Positions 22,285-34,450 of a stretch of DNA of 64,000 nt are shown piece by piece (position 1 is the stretch's first letter; each line of letters opens with the position of its first letter). Source of the stretch: Mya arenaria (taxonomy: Eukaryota > Mollusca > Bivalvia > Myida > Myidae); the NCBI RefSeq assembly GCF_026914265.1, contig NC_069122.1, positions 38,181,473 through 38,245,472 of the forward strand, in the 5' to 3' direction. The notes below the pieces were generated by a model, which saw only the letters and a program-made list of their open reading frames with translations, was not told the DNA's origin and ran no database searches. Both the position numbers and the translations under genes were made by a program.

Positions 22285-25129
22285 AATAGCATGGTATGTT
22301 CATGGAGAACCTTAACATATGTGTTACACCAAGTCATGACAATATTAAATTGTAGATGTGATTGGGGTGACATTAAATTGCTATGGGGGCGAAACAATGA
22401 TTTCAAAAGATTTTAACGTTTTATCATTGTGTATAACTGCTTGTGTTTAAATATGTCTGTATGTTATTACTAAACTGCCATGTGTTGGAGTAAAAATGAT
22501 CTTTTTGATGAAATAATCAACACTAACATTTCGTGTTCTTATTCGAAATAAACTTGCATTTCGACTGTTTTAGATTGCAATACTCTCTCAAATTATAACA
22601 ATGTAGGTAGGCAAAATTTTAAGCTTTGGTCTTTTGTAATTTCGTTATTACATGCTTATTAAAAGTAACATGCTAAGTAAAAGTATTAGTTAGTTCGTCC
22701 AAATAGACAAGTAACCCCTAACTTTTGGCAAAACACGTATTTTTAATGAAGTTAATTTAGTTTTTCTTCTAACTCCTTTTTTGTGTCGGTGATGGAGAAA
22801 CGGAATACTCATAATACTAAATCTCCGCGTGTATACTCTATATCAATCTTCGGCTCGTTGCTCAGTTTATTGATTGTGAAGAAGCCCTTGATCCCTTCTC
22901 ATCGTGCACGGGTGAGGAAGGTGGGTTTGTTGTGTTCATGGGCTAAAAGCTTTCAGTTCGGTTTGTTCACATCAAACTACTTCATATGATACCAACTGAT
23001 CTTGGTTCTGCAGTCACCCAAAACAAACACATTTGTGTAGCGGAACCGTTAGGCCGAAAAAGTGTATCAATTGATGAAATAGGTTTCGTTTGATATCCCT
23101 TTTCATTTGGTCTTAGTTTAATGATCTTTATGTTCACAGACCATATCTACCAGAATATTTAATACGCTTTATTGTATCTTTCCTTTGTTAAACCCAGATG
23201 TTGTGTCCTTCATAAAAAACATTTGACGAACTAAAACTACAACGTAATAACTTTTCTCCAAAGAGAACACCTAAAAGCGCGATATATTTTAAGTAGATAG
23301 TTTTGCTAAGTGAATATACATACACTGGAAATCACCTCTTCATACACTTTCTATTGTTGGCCATAAAACCTACAACGTGAATGTTATTTAAATGTTAAAA
23401 CCTTGAACACATATCGTTTACAGGACTACACATGAGCACAGCAGCCATTTATTCATTGAAGGTTACCTGATTTTCGGTTAGGTTAAGTCTTAACCTAGTT
23501 TTGTATATTATATATATCTGTTGTTGTTCCGTGTTTCTGGTTTGTCAATGTGTTTTTTTTCTGTTCTGTGTTATTGGCGTTGACCCAATGCCATTGAGCG
23601 GGGTTTGTGTTTTAACTTTCGACTATTGGACTTGCTTCTGTACTTTTTTATATAAATTGTAATGGGGCACAAAACAGATTGATGCAAAAAATAATGCCTA
23701 ATTTTGTTTAACTTTGTTTATCAAAACAAAACAAAAACGATTTGTGTACAATTAAAAATTATTAGCCTCTATGAACGGATTTCTAATAGCTATGAAGCCA
23801 CAAATCCCTAAGATAAAATATATCTAATATGTTTGTATTTGACCAAATCATAATTATGCTGATTTTGTTTAGATCATTACAGTCCAATGGTTTAAACATA
23901 ATCACCGTTAGGATTTGCAGATGTGAAACATACATATGGTGACTAAGACTGATCAAGTACATTATTCAGGTCACAGAATCTCAAAATGATTTATATAATT
24001 GGTTGCGCTGGTTTCGGGTAAAACTTAAAGGTGTATCAGCATCCAAATGGGGGGGGGTAAGGGAATTACACCCTCATTACAGCCTCTTCTTACCGGACGC
24101 TCAGCTTAATATTTCAGAAAATATGTTGTTTCATTCTTGTAAGTATTTATACAGAATCATTTCACCTTTTGTTTAGTTCTTTTTCAATAAGTGGTAATGT
24201 AACCTTTTATCCTTTATTTCCTAAGACTAACAATGCGTTGCTATTTCTATGGCGATAATGAAATAATGTTCATCCGCATTATTATTATTAGCAAAAATCA
24301 TCTTTTGAAACATAATTATAGATTATTTATATTATTTATATTCTTGTGTGCATGGTTTTTTCATTAATACACTTTAAGCTGTCTTATTTTGACACTTATT
24401 AACGAACGGGGAATAAAATAGCAGGAAACAAGACAGTTATATCAACTTATGGAAAATCCATGTTCATGCAGATTCACATTGACACCAACATTTTGACTAT
24501 ATTGATGATCTGTTCCGTCACTGCTTTGCGTGGGCTCTTTGCCTTTCCTTAATCGTGTACATTTCACTTTTGCGACTCATTAGAACAACCACGAAACTAT
24601 TAGCCTATTTTAGTACCCACTAATCATAATTTAAAAAACCCCAGAATGTTTGCATTAGTATCAGTTTAATGTCAATTTGTTTATAACTCTTAATGCATAA
24701 TAAAGCGGAACGGACATCAGTGTTTTATGACTCCACTGTGACATACATTGTTTAATTACTTCCTGTTAGATGGCACTAATATGATGCGCATTAGCATGTT
24801 AAAAGTGGAAGCATTCCAACCGAAATAAATGCAGGTGTTCCTTTGCAAACTTCGAGTACTACAATTATGGGAACAAATATGTCTAATATGAGACAAAGTT
24901 GTTTGCAGGATATAAAACTTATGCATTATATCGAATGGAAACCATTGACATAGTACATTTTATCTTCAGGCGATAGCTCGGTGTAGTACAAACACTCATA
25001 ACAATCAAGTAAACAGTATCAAAGGTGCTGAGCTTCAGAACGTAAACAATTAAGGCACTCGAGAGATACGGATAGGGTTGAATGACCTTTCTTGTTAAAG
25101 GATACATTAGCTGAAGCTTGTATTCAAAT
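22285..25129. other. 3' flank of gene 2
   Basis: Non-coding. A polyadenylation-like AATAAA lies at about 22547. At about 23490-23660 there is a copy of an interspersed repeat with 'tgttattggcgttgacccaa' and 'tgccattgagcggggtttgt', which recurs near 43270, 45820 and 62280. A G-run occurs at 24050-24057. No gene is supported; the 68-codon frame at 22783 lacks any recognisable motif. Confidence 0.5.
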
Positions 25130-25252
25130 ATGGGTGAGAGCTTAACAGAAAGTGATTTTGATCAAGTTGAATCCCGGATCGGAACTGGACCCCAAACATT
25201 CAGTCTGCTGTACAGCATAACAAGGGATGGCATTGTTTTAGATACCGTGTGA
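25130..25252 (+). pseudogene. Truncated first exon of an IFI44-like gene
   Basis: The frame reads MGESLTESDFDQVESRIGTG, then PQTFSLLYSITRDG, which is the first 34 residues of the family. Homology then stops sharply and unrelated sequence gives a stop at 25252. The preceding leader 'tttcttgttaaaggatacat' is also family-like, and the promoter block is degraded near 24985-25010 (aatcaagt in place of aaggaagt). No later exon is found before gene 3, so this is a 5' fragment left by duplication or deletion. Confidence 0.85.
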
Positions 25253-26857
25253 TAACTAAATTCCTGTAATATCTATGAACAGACACACGCTTTTTAAACA
25301 GTTTTGCTATTGCGCAATGTTTTCTGCTAAATATTTTTGATTATACAATGTAACAGGAACCCGCGGCAATATAACGGCGTAGCAAGAATGCGTATCTTAC
25401 AAATGATAATGTATTCACTAGCCCTACGATGCTGATGACAATTAACTAAAACAGAATTAATAATACAAATAAATGACAAATATATATAATAAGTACTTGC
25501 TTCTTCAATTGTGATATCGGCAAATATTAGTACCAAGCTGGTATATAAGTTTAAGGGAGGGAACCGAGTCTTCGGGCTAGCATGCGTGTTGTATCGCTTA
25601 AAGGCCCTGTATGTTTTACGGTTAAATATTTAATAGAACAAAATAGTGCGGATATACCTTTGTCATAGTCTCAGATAATGACTGACAAAACCCCGAGGTC
25701 CTAACAATGCTTTTTTAGAAAACAATATATGGGAATGTCCAACGAACTCACTCGACAACGCTGTATGCTTATGAGGTAGATACGTGGTTGTTTAATTTAG
25801 AATACATGTATACTATTTTTATCTTCCTTTGGGTTACAAATTGCCAAAGGGTTAAGAGACGTCATTTGTGTATACAATGTACAAACACTTCAATAAGTTT
25901 AGAAAACCAAAACACACTGGGCCTTCAAGTATAATGTTAATGTAATAATTCTAACTGGATCTTAGTATGCATGATATATATATAAATATGTGTCAACAGT
26001 TCCGTGTACCACACATCTGTTATGCATATAACGAGGACAATTGATTAGTATGTCATACACATAATCAATAAACCATTAATACAATTCTAAATATATCCCT
26101 GTCTGCATCTCGTTGCTCAATTGTGACGTCACGTGACGTCCTGTAGAAAAGCCTGTTTCGTCATCATTGTGCACAGGCAAGGAAGGTACTGCAGTGGTGC
26201 GCATGAGTTTCACATGGCGATCGCGGTTACTATCAGAAATTACGGCTCGGAATCAATTATCGTGTGACATATAATCTAAGGCTGTGTGGCTCCGTTGTTT
26301 GGCATATTACAATGGTGGTGGTGTTGATTTATGTAATTCTTTGTTTTGTGTTCAGGTGAACATGCTTTAAGGATTTGATTGGCTTTCTATGTGTTAAATG
26401 TGTGTTTTATGTGGGTATCCCGACTTTCAAGCACACATCATTGTATTATAAGTATCTATCATGCGCTTCCAGTCTGGATTGAAAAGTCCGACCTGAGGGC
26501 ACGCGCGTATACACGCACTTTTTATTTCTGGTATTGTATGGTTTATGAAATTACATATTGCCATTCTAATCAACCATATAAGTATGCAATACTTAACATT
26601 AATATTGAAAATAAATTATCATCAAATACACGATTTTTAGTGGAACTATTTGACGCTAATAGTGATCTAAAATACCGATGCATCATGACATCAGTAAACA
26701 CCGTCGCACGCGCGTGTTAGTAAAATGTACAACAATGCGTTTTCGACGTAAATATTTCCACAAATTGATAACTCTAAGTATGCAAGAAAGTTTTTAATCA
26801 TACTGGCTTAATTGCAGTATCTTAAATTAATTCGATGAATCGAATAAAACCGTTGAC
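25253..26857. other. Mosaic flank before gene 3
   Basis: At about 25590-25960 it resembles part of the B-type flank near 34860-35110 ('aaggttaagagaagtcattt' and 'actgggccttcaa'). From about 26100 it becomes the A-type flank shared with positions 1-900. A minus-strand frame at 25327-25536 shows no recognisable motif. No coding gene is supported. Confidence 0.55.
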
Positions 26858-26948
26858 CTTGTTATTATCCATGTTATCCTCAGTCAACTAGAGTAGTCTT
26901 TCTTTTGGACATCGCACGGGGCGTACAATAAAACATAACAAGGAAGTG
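26858..26948 (+). promoter_or_regulatory. Conserved upstream block of gene 3
   Basis: 'atccatgttatcctcagtca', 'gagtagtctttctttt' and 'aaacataacaaggaagt' match the family block, with an insertion in the middle that is shared with the decayed copy at 700-790 ('ggcgtacaat-aaacataaca'). Confidence 0.5.
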
Positions 26949-28592
26949 TGTATTGAAGGTTAAGTTTTAGAACGTATCAAATAAGGCGTTTGAAAGAGGT
27001 TGAGAGGGTTTGATGAACTTTCTTGTTAAAGATACGTGAACTGAGGTTTGAATTGCAATATGGGTAAGAAACTAACGAAATGGGATTTTGATCAAGTTGA
27101 ATCCTGGATCGGAACTGGGCCCAAAACATTCAATCTGCTGTACAGCATAACAGGGCATGGATGTGGTGCGAGGGTATTTCATCAGAAATGTGACAAACAA
27201 GGATCAACACTTACAGTCTTGTACAGCAAGGAGGGTTCCGTGTATGGGGGCTACAACAGGGTTAGCTGGCAATCAGTACATTTTGCATTGAATCAACGGG
27301 ATGATGCGGCATTCCTATATCAGTTGTATTTTACTGGGAATAAGATCTCGAAGAAATTTCCATTAAAAAGCGGAATGACAGCGATTTGTTCATCTGCCGA
27401 TCTTGGGCCAACCTTTGGTGGCTGGCTATTTTCCAACTTGAATGCGTTTAATGGAGAAATACAAAAGCCTTCTTCGGGAGAATACAACCTGAATGGAAAG
27501 ATGAGTACAGGCTTCGGTACAAACTACGAAACAAGAGGAACAGCGTCTAATGAAGTCAACAACGGACACATGAGAGTGACGGAGTTGGTGGTCTACGCAG
27601 TCAAAGGTAAAGCAAGGTATTCGGTCGTGCGTTATATCATACGTAATAGTTTATAAAATATATTCTATAATTATATATGATATATGTTCATATTAGTATT
27701 CAGATTTTGTAGGTATACTATGTTAAAATATTTTAGTTGTACCTGCTGTTGCTGATAGATTTTAAATATATTTAGTAAGGTGTATATTAAATAAAGAAAA
27801 CAACTTCAACTTGAAAAGCGAAAATATCATAGGTAAGATACATACACCAAGCTATTTAATTGAAAATATATTCATTAATAGAGCACGATATGTTCAAATA
27901 CTTTATTTTTAAATGGCCAAAGAAAAAACCTAGTTTTGACGACTCCATGGCGGAAAACTGCAGAATGGGGACCAAAGGTAAACTCAAAACGTTTTGAAAA
28001 AAGAACATCAATTAAGTTTATTATTAAGTTTGTTGTTTAATCTATTTCATTAAGTTAAATTTATTTCTATTTTGCGTATGTCAGATAGTTCGTTGACTTC
28101 ATTTTAACTTTTTACACATGTTTCAAATTTGTTCACTAACAACTGTCATGTTTCGTCACAAGCTATATCTCTTTTACATTTCTTTATGCTTTTTAATACG
28201 TCGCATTCATGCTTAGAATAATGTATGGAACATCGAATGTTACCTGGCTTTGTGAATATCTCTATGAACGTATATCTATAAATCTCGTAAACTTATCAGT
28301 GAAAGTTGTTTCAGATTTGTTAACACCCGTTTTGCAAAGCGTTTATTTTTTGTCTCTAGATACATCGTCTGTCCCGTATAACGTACTCAATTCATAGCAT
28401 TTATATTTGATACTATATAGGGACACCGATTGGTACTTGGCCATACTACTATATGTACGCATAGTCCCGTATTCAATAACACTTAATTAAAACATGCCGG
28501 AATGTTCAAAGCGCTCGCGTAATCACTATTAAAAAGAACCATTCTCATTGATGTTGTAGTTGCTTGAGTGTTTGAAAGAAGAAGTGTAAGAT

Positions 28593-28972
28593 ATCCAACC
28601 CCCAGAAGGACTTGATGTGCCACATTTCAACATTCTATTGATGGGGCCTTTAGGCTCGGGTATCTGCAATTTGGTGGCATCTGTGTTTCGCGGGAGAATA
28701 TCACACCGCGCAAGAGTAGGTGGTAACCCGCAAACCAGCACAACAACCCAGGTAATTTTTAGTTTTCCCCGGCAAAATAATTATCCAACCCCCAGAAGGA
28801 CTTGATGTGCCACATTTCAACATTCTATTGATGGGGCCTTTAGGCTCGGGTATCTGCAATTTGGTGGCATCAGTGTTTCGCGGGAGAATAACACACCGCG
28901 CAAGAGTAGGTGGTAACGCGCAAACCAGCACAACAACCCAGGTAATTTTTAGTTTTCCCCGGCAAAATAATT
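28593..28972 (+). repeat. 190-bp tandem duplication of exon 3 in gene 3
   Basis: Units 28593-28782 and 28783-28972 are nearly identical; only a few differences were seen by eye (for example 'atctgtgtt'/'atcagtgtt', 'aatatcac'/'aataacac', 'aacccgc'/'aacgcgc'). Each unit holds most of exon 3, its GT donor and about 30 bases of intron. Both lack the KSS codons, so that deletion came first. The duplicated exon has no acceptor of its own. Confidence 0.92.
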
Positions 28973-29084
28973 GGTATAAGTCTTTAGGTTTGTATTGTGC
29001 TTCCTTCCGTTTGTCTTTCCGTCATACGTCTGGATTCAAATTAATTTTACGTCCTCAAGCATTTCAATGTAACTAATTTATCGA

Positions 29085-29640
29085 ATTTTAAAAGAAAAAC
29101 TTGTGTGAAGTGTGTATAACTATGGTACAGTGGTGAACACGCAAGATTCGTCTAGATCGTAACACAGGAGTTATTGCCGTTTGATTAGAATTCTTTTCTA
29201 AAAAACGTGTCTGTCCAGAGCCATAACTATGACACTAACTGACAGTTAATTAATAAAACTTATGTCAAATGTGTATAAATATATTGCAATGGTGCTCGTG
29301 CAAGATTCATCTCGATAAGGGCAGTAATACAGGAGTTGTTGCCCTGTTCCCTGCTAAAGTTGGTCCAACCACAGTTATTTATGTTAACCTAAGGACATAA
29401 TTAAATGAAACTTATATGAGCTGTGTACACTTTTACTTGGTGAGGCAATGCTTTGTCAGTAACAAAAGTTATTTCCCTTACATTAATGAAAGAAATCTCT
29501 AGTTTGTCCATTCGGAGTCATTTACATAAATCTAAATGACAGAAAATAGTGAAACTTGCATATGTCTGCACCACTATAGTGTTGTGGTACATGCACATGT
29601 GTTGTCTATATTATATCAGTACCATCATAATGCCCTTTAA
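29085..29640. repeat. Degenerate tandem repeat in intron 3 of gene 3
   Basis: Units of roughly 140-180 bases with 'gtgtgtataactatggtaca', 'gtgcaagattc' and 'acaggagttattgcc' recur. The same repeat lies in gene 5 at about 48330-48780, in the same intron. It resembles a non-coding satellite; nothing in it reads as protein. Confidence 0.65.
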
Positions 29641-29937
29641 GTAATGTAATGATTTTACTTAAGTCTATCCTATCGAAGAAATAACTATTGCTTTCGATGA
29701 AACTAACTTTCTAAAGCCAATATCAATCAATATTATACAGAATTTGTGAAGTAACAAAAACGAATCTCATACTTTACTCGAAATCATAATATTATTTTTT
29801 TTCTAAATAAAGTACTCTCTGTGCAGTTTTGCTTTAATTTAAGTTTAGAAATGTTTTATTGTTCGACAATGAATAACGTGGTAGGGGATAACAATTATCA
29901 AATGTGCTTGTGTGTTTTTAAAACCAGTATAGTGCCT

Positions 29938-29939
<2 letters not shown>

Positions 29940-29989
<50 letters not shown>

Positions 29990-29995
29990 TATTTA

Positions 29996-30026
<31 letters not shown>

Positions 30027-30033
30027 AAGAAGA
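29940..30033. repeat. (TAA)n and (GAA)n microsatellites
   Basis: About 48 bases of TAA repeats followed by about 36 bases of GAA repeats, in intron 3 of gene 3. The Ile and Arg runs in frames over them are artefacts. Confidence 0.95.
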
Positions 30034-31878
30034 ATATTAAATGTACTACAAGTGCGACAACCAGCCATATTACACAATTCACAATAACACTGAAGTTATC
30101 ACCATTGAATCATCCAACTATACTATTTACACTGTGATTTTTCGCCATTCAGCTTCAGCCATTCAGCAATTCTCGTTCAGGTCCGATTCAAAACAATTAA
30201 ATCGCGATTTAAACTATCCGGAAATGAATAGTTTGTGTAACAATGTCGGTGCGAAATTAGACATAGAACGGCATCGGCGAAAAAGTTCCAAGGGTTCCAA
30301 AAATTATGGATTATAATTGATTGTACTAAATGATAGTGTTGGTCAAGTTCACCTATCAATTAAAATTCTTATTTCCGTATTGGTCATGTAATTAGACAAA
30401 TTACGATGCCTATTTCCCGTATCATCCCGGTAAAACAAAAGGTGTGGCTTTACAATGCTGATACATTGATGGCATAATTCTAAATATAGTTTTTGTTATA
30501 GTTTTAAAGAAAATGTTATTTAATAGAATTTAACAGAAAGATACTGGTCAACAAAGGTAGCCATGTTCACAGATATTTTAAATACGATTTCAGTTGACGC
30601 CATACACGTTCGGGGATAAAGCCAGCATTCAGCTCTATGACACGAGAGGTATAGCGGAGACAGACACATTGGACCTTCTGCAATGCAATTTCATACTTGA
30701 CGGTCACGTTCCGGATTTTTATGAGGTAGATGGTAAATAAATACATGTATATTTTATCTTGAGATTATCATCTCTAATAAATGCATACTATTAAAACCTA
30801 GGGTACTATCTATATCAAGCTATAAGTGTATGAACTTCAGGGTCAAACCAAGTAAACATTGATTTATTTGTCTAAAAAATATATATGCGAACCTTATCAA
30901 TAAATGGCAGCCTTTTCTCAATAAACATTACGAAAGTAACGTACTTAGAATAACATGATTTACTGGTACTGAATATGATGGACGTTGCTGTTGGGTTGCA
31001 GATGTCGCCTTCTCATCTCTTAAAATGTGACGACGCCGAATTTCGTCAACAAGCCGCGTTAAAAAACAAATTCCACTGCGCTGTGTTTGTACTGGATGGT
31101 TTGACTGTTGGCGATATGTCCAAGTCAATGCTGCAAAAACTAATGTCCTACCGGGATCTATTTAACAGAAAGGGTGAAAATAATATGTATGGATATTTAT
31201 AAAAGAACTACTTTTAATTCGATTTTCACGAAAGAGACTGCCTTGGGTCAAAATAAGGGATTTGATACATTTTTAGAGGCAACATTGAGATGTATTCCAA
31301 GAGAAAGACGGCTGTTTTATCATCCCATATGACTCTGTATTTGGGGAGTATTTGTGCTTTTATACGAATATGAGACGTATGCATAATGCAGATTCATACG
31401 TAGAAAACAGGTTTTGTTTCAGTAATATATCATTAACACATTTGTTTCAAGCTGAAGTGTATTGTTTATACATGTATAATACATATGTGCAGTTATTTAA
31501 ACTAGAGAAAGTTTTCATATTTATTCTACATCTAGAGATACCACAAGCAGCGTTGATAACACAAATTGACAAACTCTGTGAGAAGTCGGCTGAGAATACA
31601 AGTAACACTTTCCTCAGTCAAGCAGTCGAAATCCTTGTTGACAATGTCCGGACCTTCTTAAACTTCCACGGAACAGCATTCTACCGGTTAAAAACTACGA
31701 GGAGGAGTTGGAAAGCGACGAAAACATGAATATCCTTGCTTTGCTTGCTGTGAGACAGATCCTGTTTTTTGCAGAGGATTATTTGGAAAACATGAAAGTG
31801 AAGCAAAGAAGTAGAAGTATGGGAAAGGCAAATAGAGGTCAGGTTGATGGTGATGTGCTCGGATCAAACACTGCCTAA

Positions 31879-32920
31879 ATATATTCATATATCGATGTGG
31901 AAAACGATTAAGACTTCAGATATTGAAATTGAATGAAAACCAATACCAGCAGTACTAATATCATACTGCAAATGCTTTTGATGGTGAAATGTTTGGACCA
32001 CGCACTGCGTAAATACTGTGATGTATCAACCGTCAAAAAGGTTTTTGGTACTTAAATATTTGAATTCGGAATGCCTGGCGGCTACATATGGGTTAGAGTT
32101 TCATGTGTGCAGAATGAATAATATGACACTTTGTGATTGCCAAAAAAGTCATTTCTTAACCGATTTTAGTTCAGATAAAAATACTCCAGACCACAATTAC
32201 TTTATCTTTGTGCTTGTTCGGTCATTTGTTTTACATATCAGTAAGCAATACTTTTCAAATGTTACCTGCCTTGAAAGGGTCACCATGCATCAAAATTGAT
32301 CATTGTGGTTAAATGGTAAAAATGAAATCGTCAGACAAATAGTTTCTTCGAATACCTTTAATGGCATTTCGGCATTGTTGGAATAAATGCTAGATTGTGC
32401 ATGTGACCGTTATGCAAACTTAACAATGATTTCAAATGATTTTGACATCATTTAAATTTAAAACGTAACATAACCTTTGTATGTACAAGTGTATCTTTTG
32501 CATATTTTTGTTTTGTTTAAGACTTATTACTCCCTATGTACGTGTTAGATTGTTGATACAGCATGATATATTATTTTCAGATATTGTATTTTAGTCATTC
32601 ATAGTTATATGTGGTATATGCTGTAAAGATCATAATCATTTTAATACCGTTGTGGCTTTGCAATTTGTAACAAATTGTATTTACTGATCATACATCATTT
32701 AGAATTCATTTCAATTGAATAACTTTTGTAAAACTATTCATATTTATTTGCGATATATCCATAACCCCATTAAACTACTAGCGTGAGCCTTGTACCGATT
32801 GTTCTTTGCCATGAAATGGCGACAATTAACAAGACTCATACATGAAAGCAGCTTCACTTCAACAATAATGTTAATTGTTTGCATGTATGATTATAACCAA
32901 CACTAATTCCCTGTAAACTC
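31879..32920. other. 3' flank of gene 3
   Basis: Non-coding; matches the flanks of genes 1 (5884-6660) and 5 (50853-51610). Landmarks are 'cattaaactactag' near 32768 and 'ccttgtaccgattgttcttt' with 'gccatgaaatggcgacaa' near 32788-32825. The 93-codon frame at 32018 is not conserved in the other copies. Confidence 0.6.
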
Positions 32921-32924
32921 CTTT

Positions 32925-33240
32925 ATTCTGAATACAAATAAAGTCCAGTGAAACTTGAAAGTCTTAGGGTTGTACTGCCCTCGACGTGGCTTCCATTATG
33001 TTTTCATCCACCCACACCTCGTCCCCTTGCTTTAGTTTCAAGATGACGGTGTTCCCGCCCTGTAGGTCTTGGTATTGGTAGTATGTATCGACTGCCGCGT
33101 CAATCACGTTTGCGCTGTTGAGTACAAGCTCTGCCCACATGTAGTGATTGGCGTTTCGCTAGCTAATGACAAACGTTAACAAGTAGGTACCGCCTTCCGG
33201 GCAGATAAATATACCGCTGTTGGGGCTGAAAAAAACTAGA
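32925..33240 (-). pseudogene. C1q-domain protein, C-terminal exon remnant (unit 2)
   Basis: Minus strand reads GGTYLLTFVIS, stop, then RNANHYMWAELVLNSANVID, AAVDTYYQYQDLQGG, NTVILKLKQGDEVWVD, a one-base shift, and then GSHVEGSTTLRL-SSFTGLYLY. It preserves more of the ancestral domain than the 8.4-kb copy, but has an in-frame TAG and a shifted frame near 33000. The exon start (the NNGTSYSP segment) is missing. Secreted C1q-domain proteins serve as soluble pattern-recognition lectins in bivalves; this copy cannot make one. Confidence 0.82.
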
Positions 33241-33734
33241 AATAACTATTAATCAAAAGTATGTGTTTTAATTTTTTATTAATTTATAAAGCGGCCAAAC
33301 GAATACAAGACATTTGCTGTCAACATATAAAAATATAGAAGCTTCACAAGTTTAAAAAAATGTTTATAGCTTGGATCAGTTTAACATAAAGAACGCTTTG
33401 TACTTGTATATATGTTAGGGAAAATAGTTATGTATTTCAGGAAATAATCTTTCCAAAGTGACTTCCCATGCTACTTTTCATGGTGACGATATTCACCCTT
33501 TTATACGATGTGTAATATCATCATCTCAGCAAATGGACATGTAGTGCTGTTTTGATTGCCTATAAAACATTCAACATTCATTCATCGAACGGTTGTGGTG
33601 TAAATTGCCTTTTAGGGATCGTGACACCAGTAAGGAGCTTTCTTACTAAAGACGTCAGCTATAAACCACAGCTGTTTCATGTTGTTTTGTACAACATTAG
33701 GACACCAGTTTCATTCTTTTGAATAAGATTACTT

Positions 33735-33828
33735 ACTTTATTGAATTTAAGTGTCTGATATTGTCCTAGAGTGATGTCATGGTCCAAATTTGTCCAAAAA
33801 CGCAATACCACCAAATACAGTAAAGAAA
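33735..33828 (-). pseudogene. C1q-domain protein, N-terminal exon remnant (unit 2)
   Basis: Minus strand FGGIAF, a one-base shift, then NLDHDITLGQYQTLKFNK and a good donor (AAA|GTAAGT) at about 33735. It corresponds to the exon at 9050-9124. The pyrimidine-rich acceptor (TTTCTTTACTGTATTT) is weakened. Confidence 0.75.
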
Positions 33829-34450
33829 AACAATCATAGTACATGTAAATATAAAAAGCGTATTCATAACATGCTGTAAATTTGTCAATAAAAAACGTTT
33901 CTGAATATCGTTTATTGATCCACTTTAAACTAAATGGAGTTTGCAGTGACAATACGAGCATAAATAATCGGTAGGAAAACAAAACACAAAATGAAATAAG
34001 GATCAGTCATAGTTTAAAGAAAGAAATGTTTTTCTCCTCTACTCTTGGGGATTATAATAAATATCATTGGAGGAATGATATAATGAAATATACAAAAATG
34101 AGTATTCGTTCTATAAAGATCAAGAATTTATCAATATATGATTGAAAAAAGAGATGTGTTCGTTTATACCAACCTTGTGCGCGGCTTGTTGCTCGGTTGT
34201 GACGTTGTGTTGTACTCCCTGAACTGTCATAGTCTTGCTCAGGCGAAGCAGTGGACGTTTTGCGCGCGTGAATATTCGCGCAATAAGAACGTATTTCGAA
34301 TGTGTGGGTCGAAGTAAATGCCTGGCAGGTACGCAGTATGGACATAGCATAAACTTGAGTAAATATTTTTTTTTTAAATAATTTGACAGCGCCTTCATTG
34401 CATTCGTCGAAATTGTCCGGACGTAGTGCGATCTTCATGGTCATCGTCTA
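33829..34450. other. Upstream region of the unit 2 C1q remnant
   Basis: Shares long similarity with 9125-9450 and with 51670-51890 plus 52270-52400 ('gatccactttaaactaaatg', 'ctcttggggattataat', 'aagaatttatcaatat'). It includes two overlapping minus-strand frames (34064-34444 and 34120-34398) with no recognisable domain. They might be part of the old C1q 5' exon, but the other units do not preserve them. Confidence 0.45.

Larger units (their letters stand above)
27060..31878 (+). pseudogene. IFI44-like gene 3 (pseudogene)
   Basis: All six family exons can be placed: 27060-27606, 27913-27977, 28560-28751, 30594-30725, 31002-31173, 31536-31878. The TLDc exon is open and conserved. Several defects follow. 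The exon 2 acceptor reads AA instead of AG (27911-27912). Exon 3 has a stop where intact copies have KG (GTG TAA near 28585). Codons for KSS of the P-loop are missing (GPLGSG-ICNLV). Exon 3 with its donor is duplicated in tandem (28783-28972). G4 reads TQID. A one-base loss in exon 6 near 31640-31650 shifts the frame. The transcript could still give a TLDc-only protein ending in intron 1. It shares intron content with gene 5, its closest relative. Confidence 0.88.

Noticed and set aside
34064-34444. Two overlapping minus-strand frames as a C1q signal-peptide exon
   Set aside because: No signal peptide or coiled coil is clear, and units 1 and 3 do not keep the frames.
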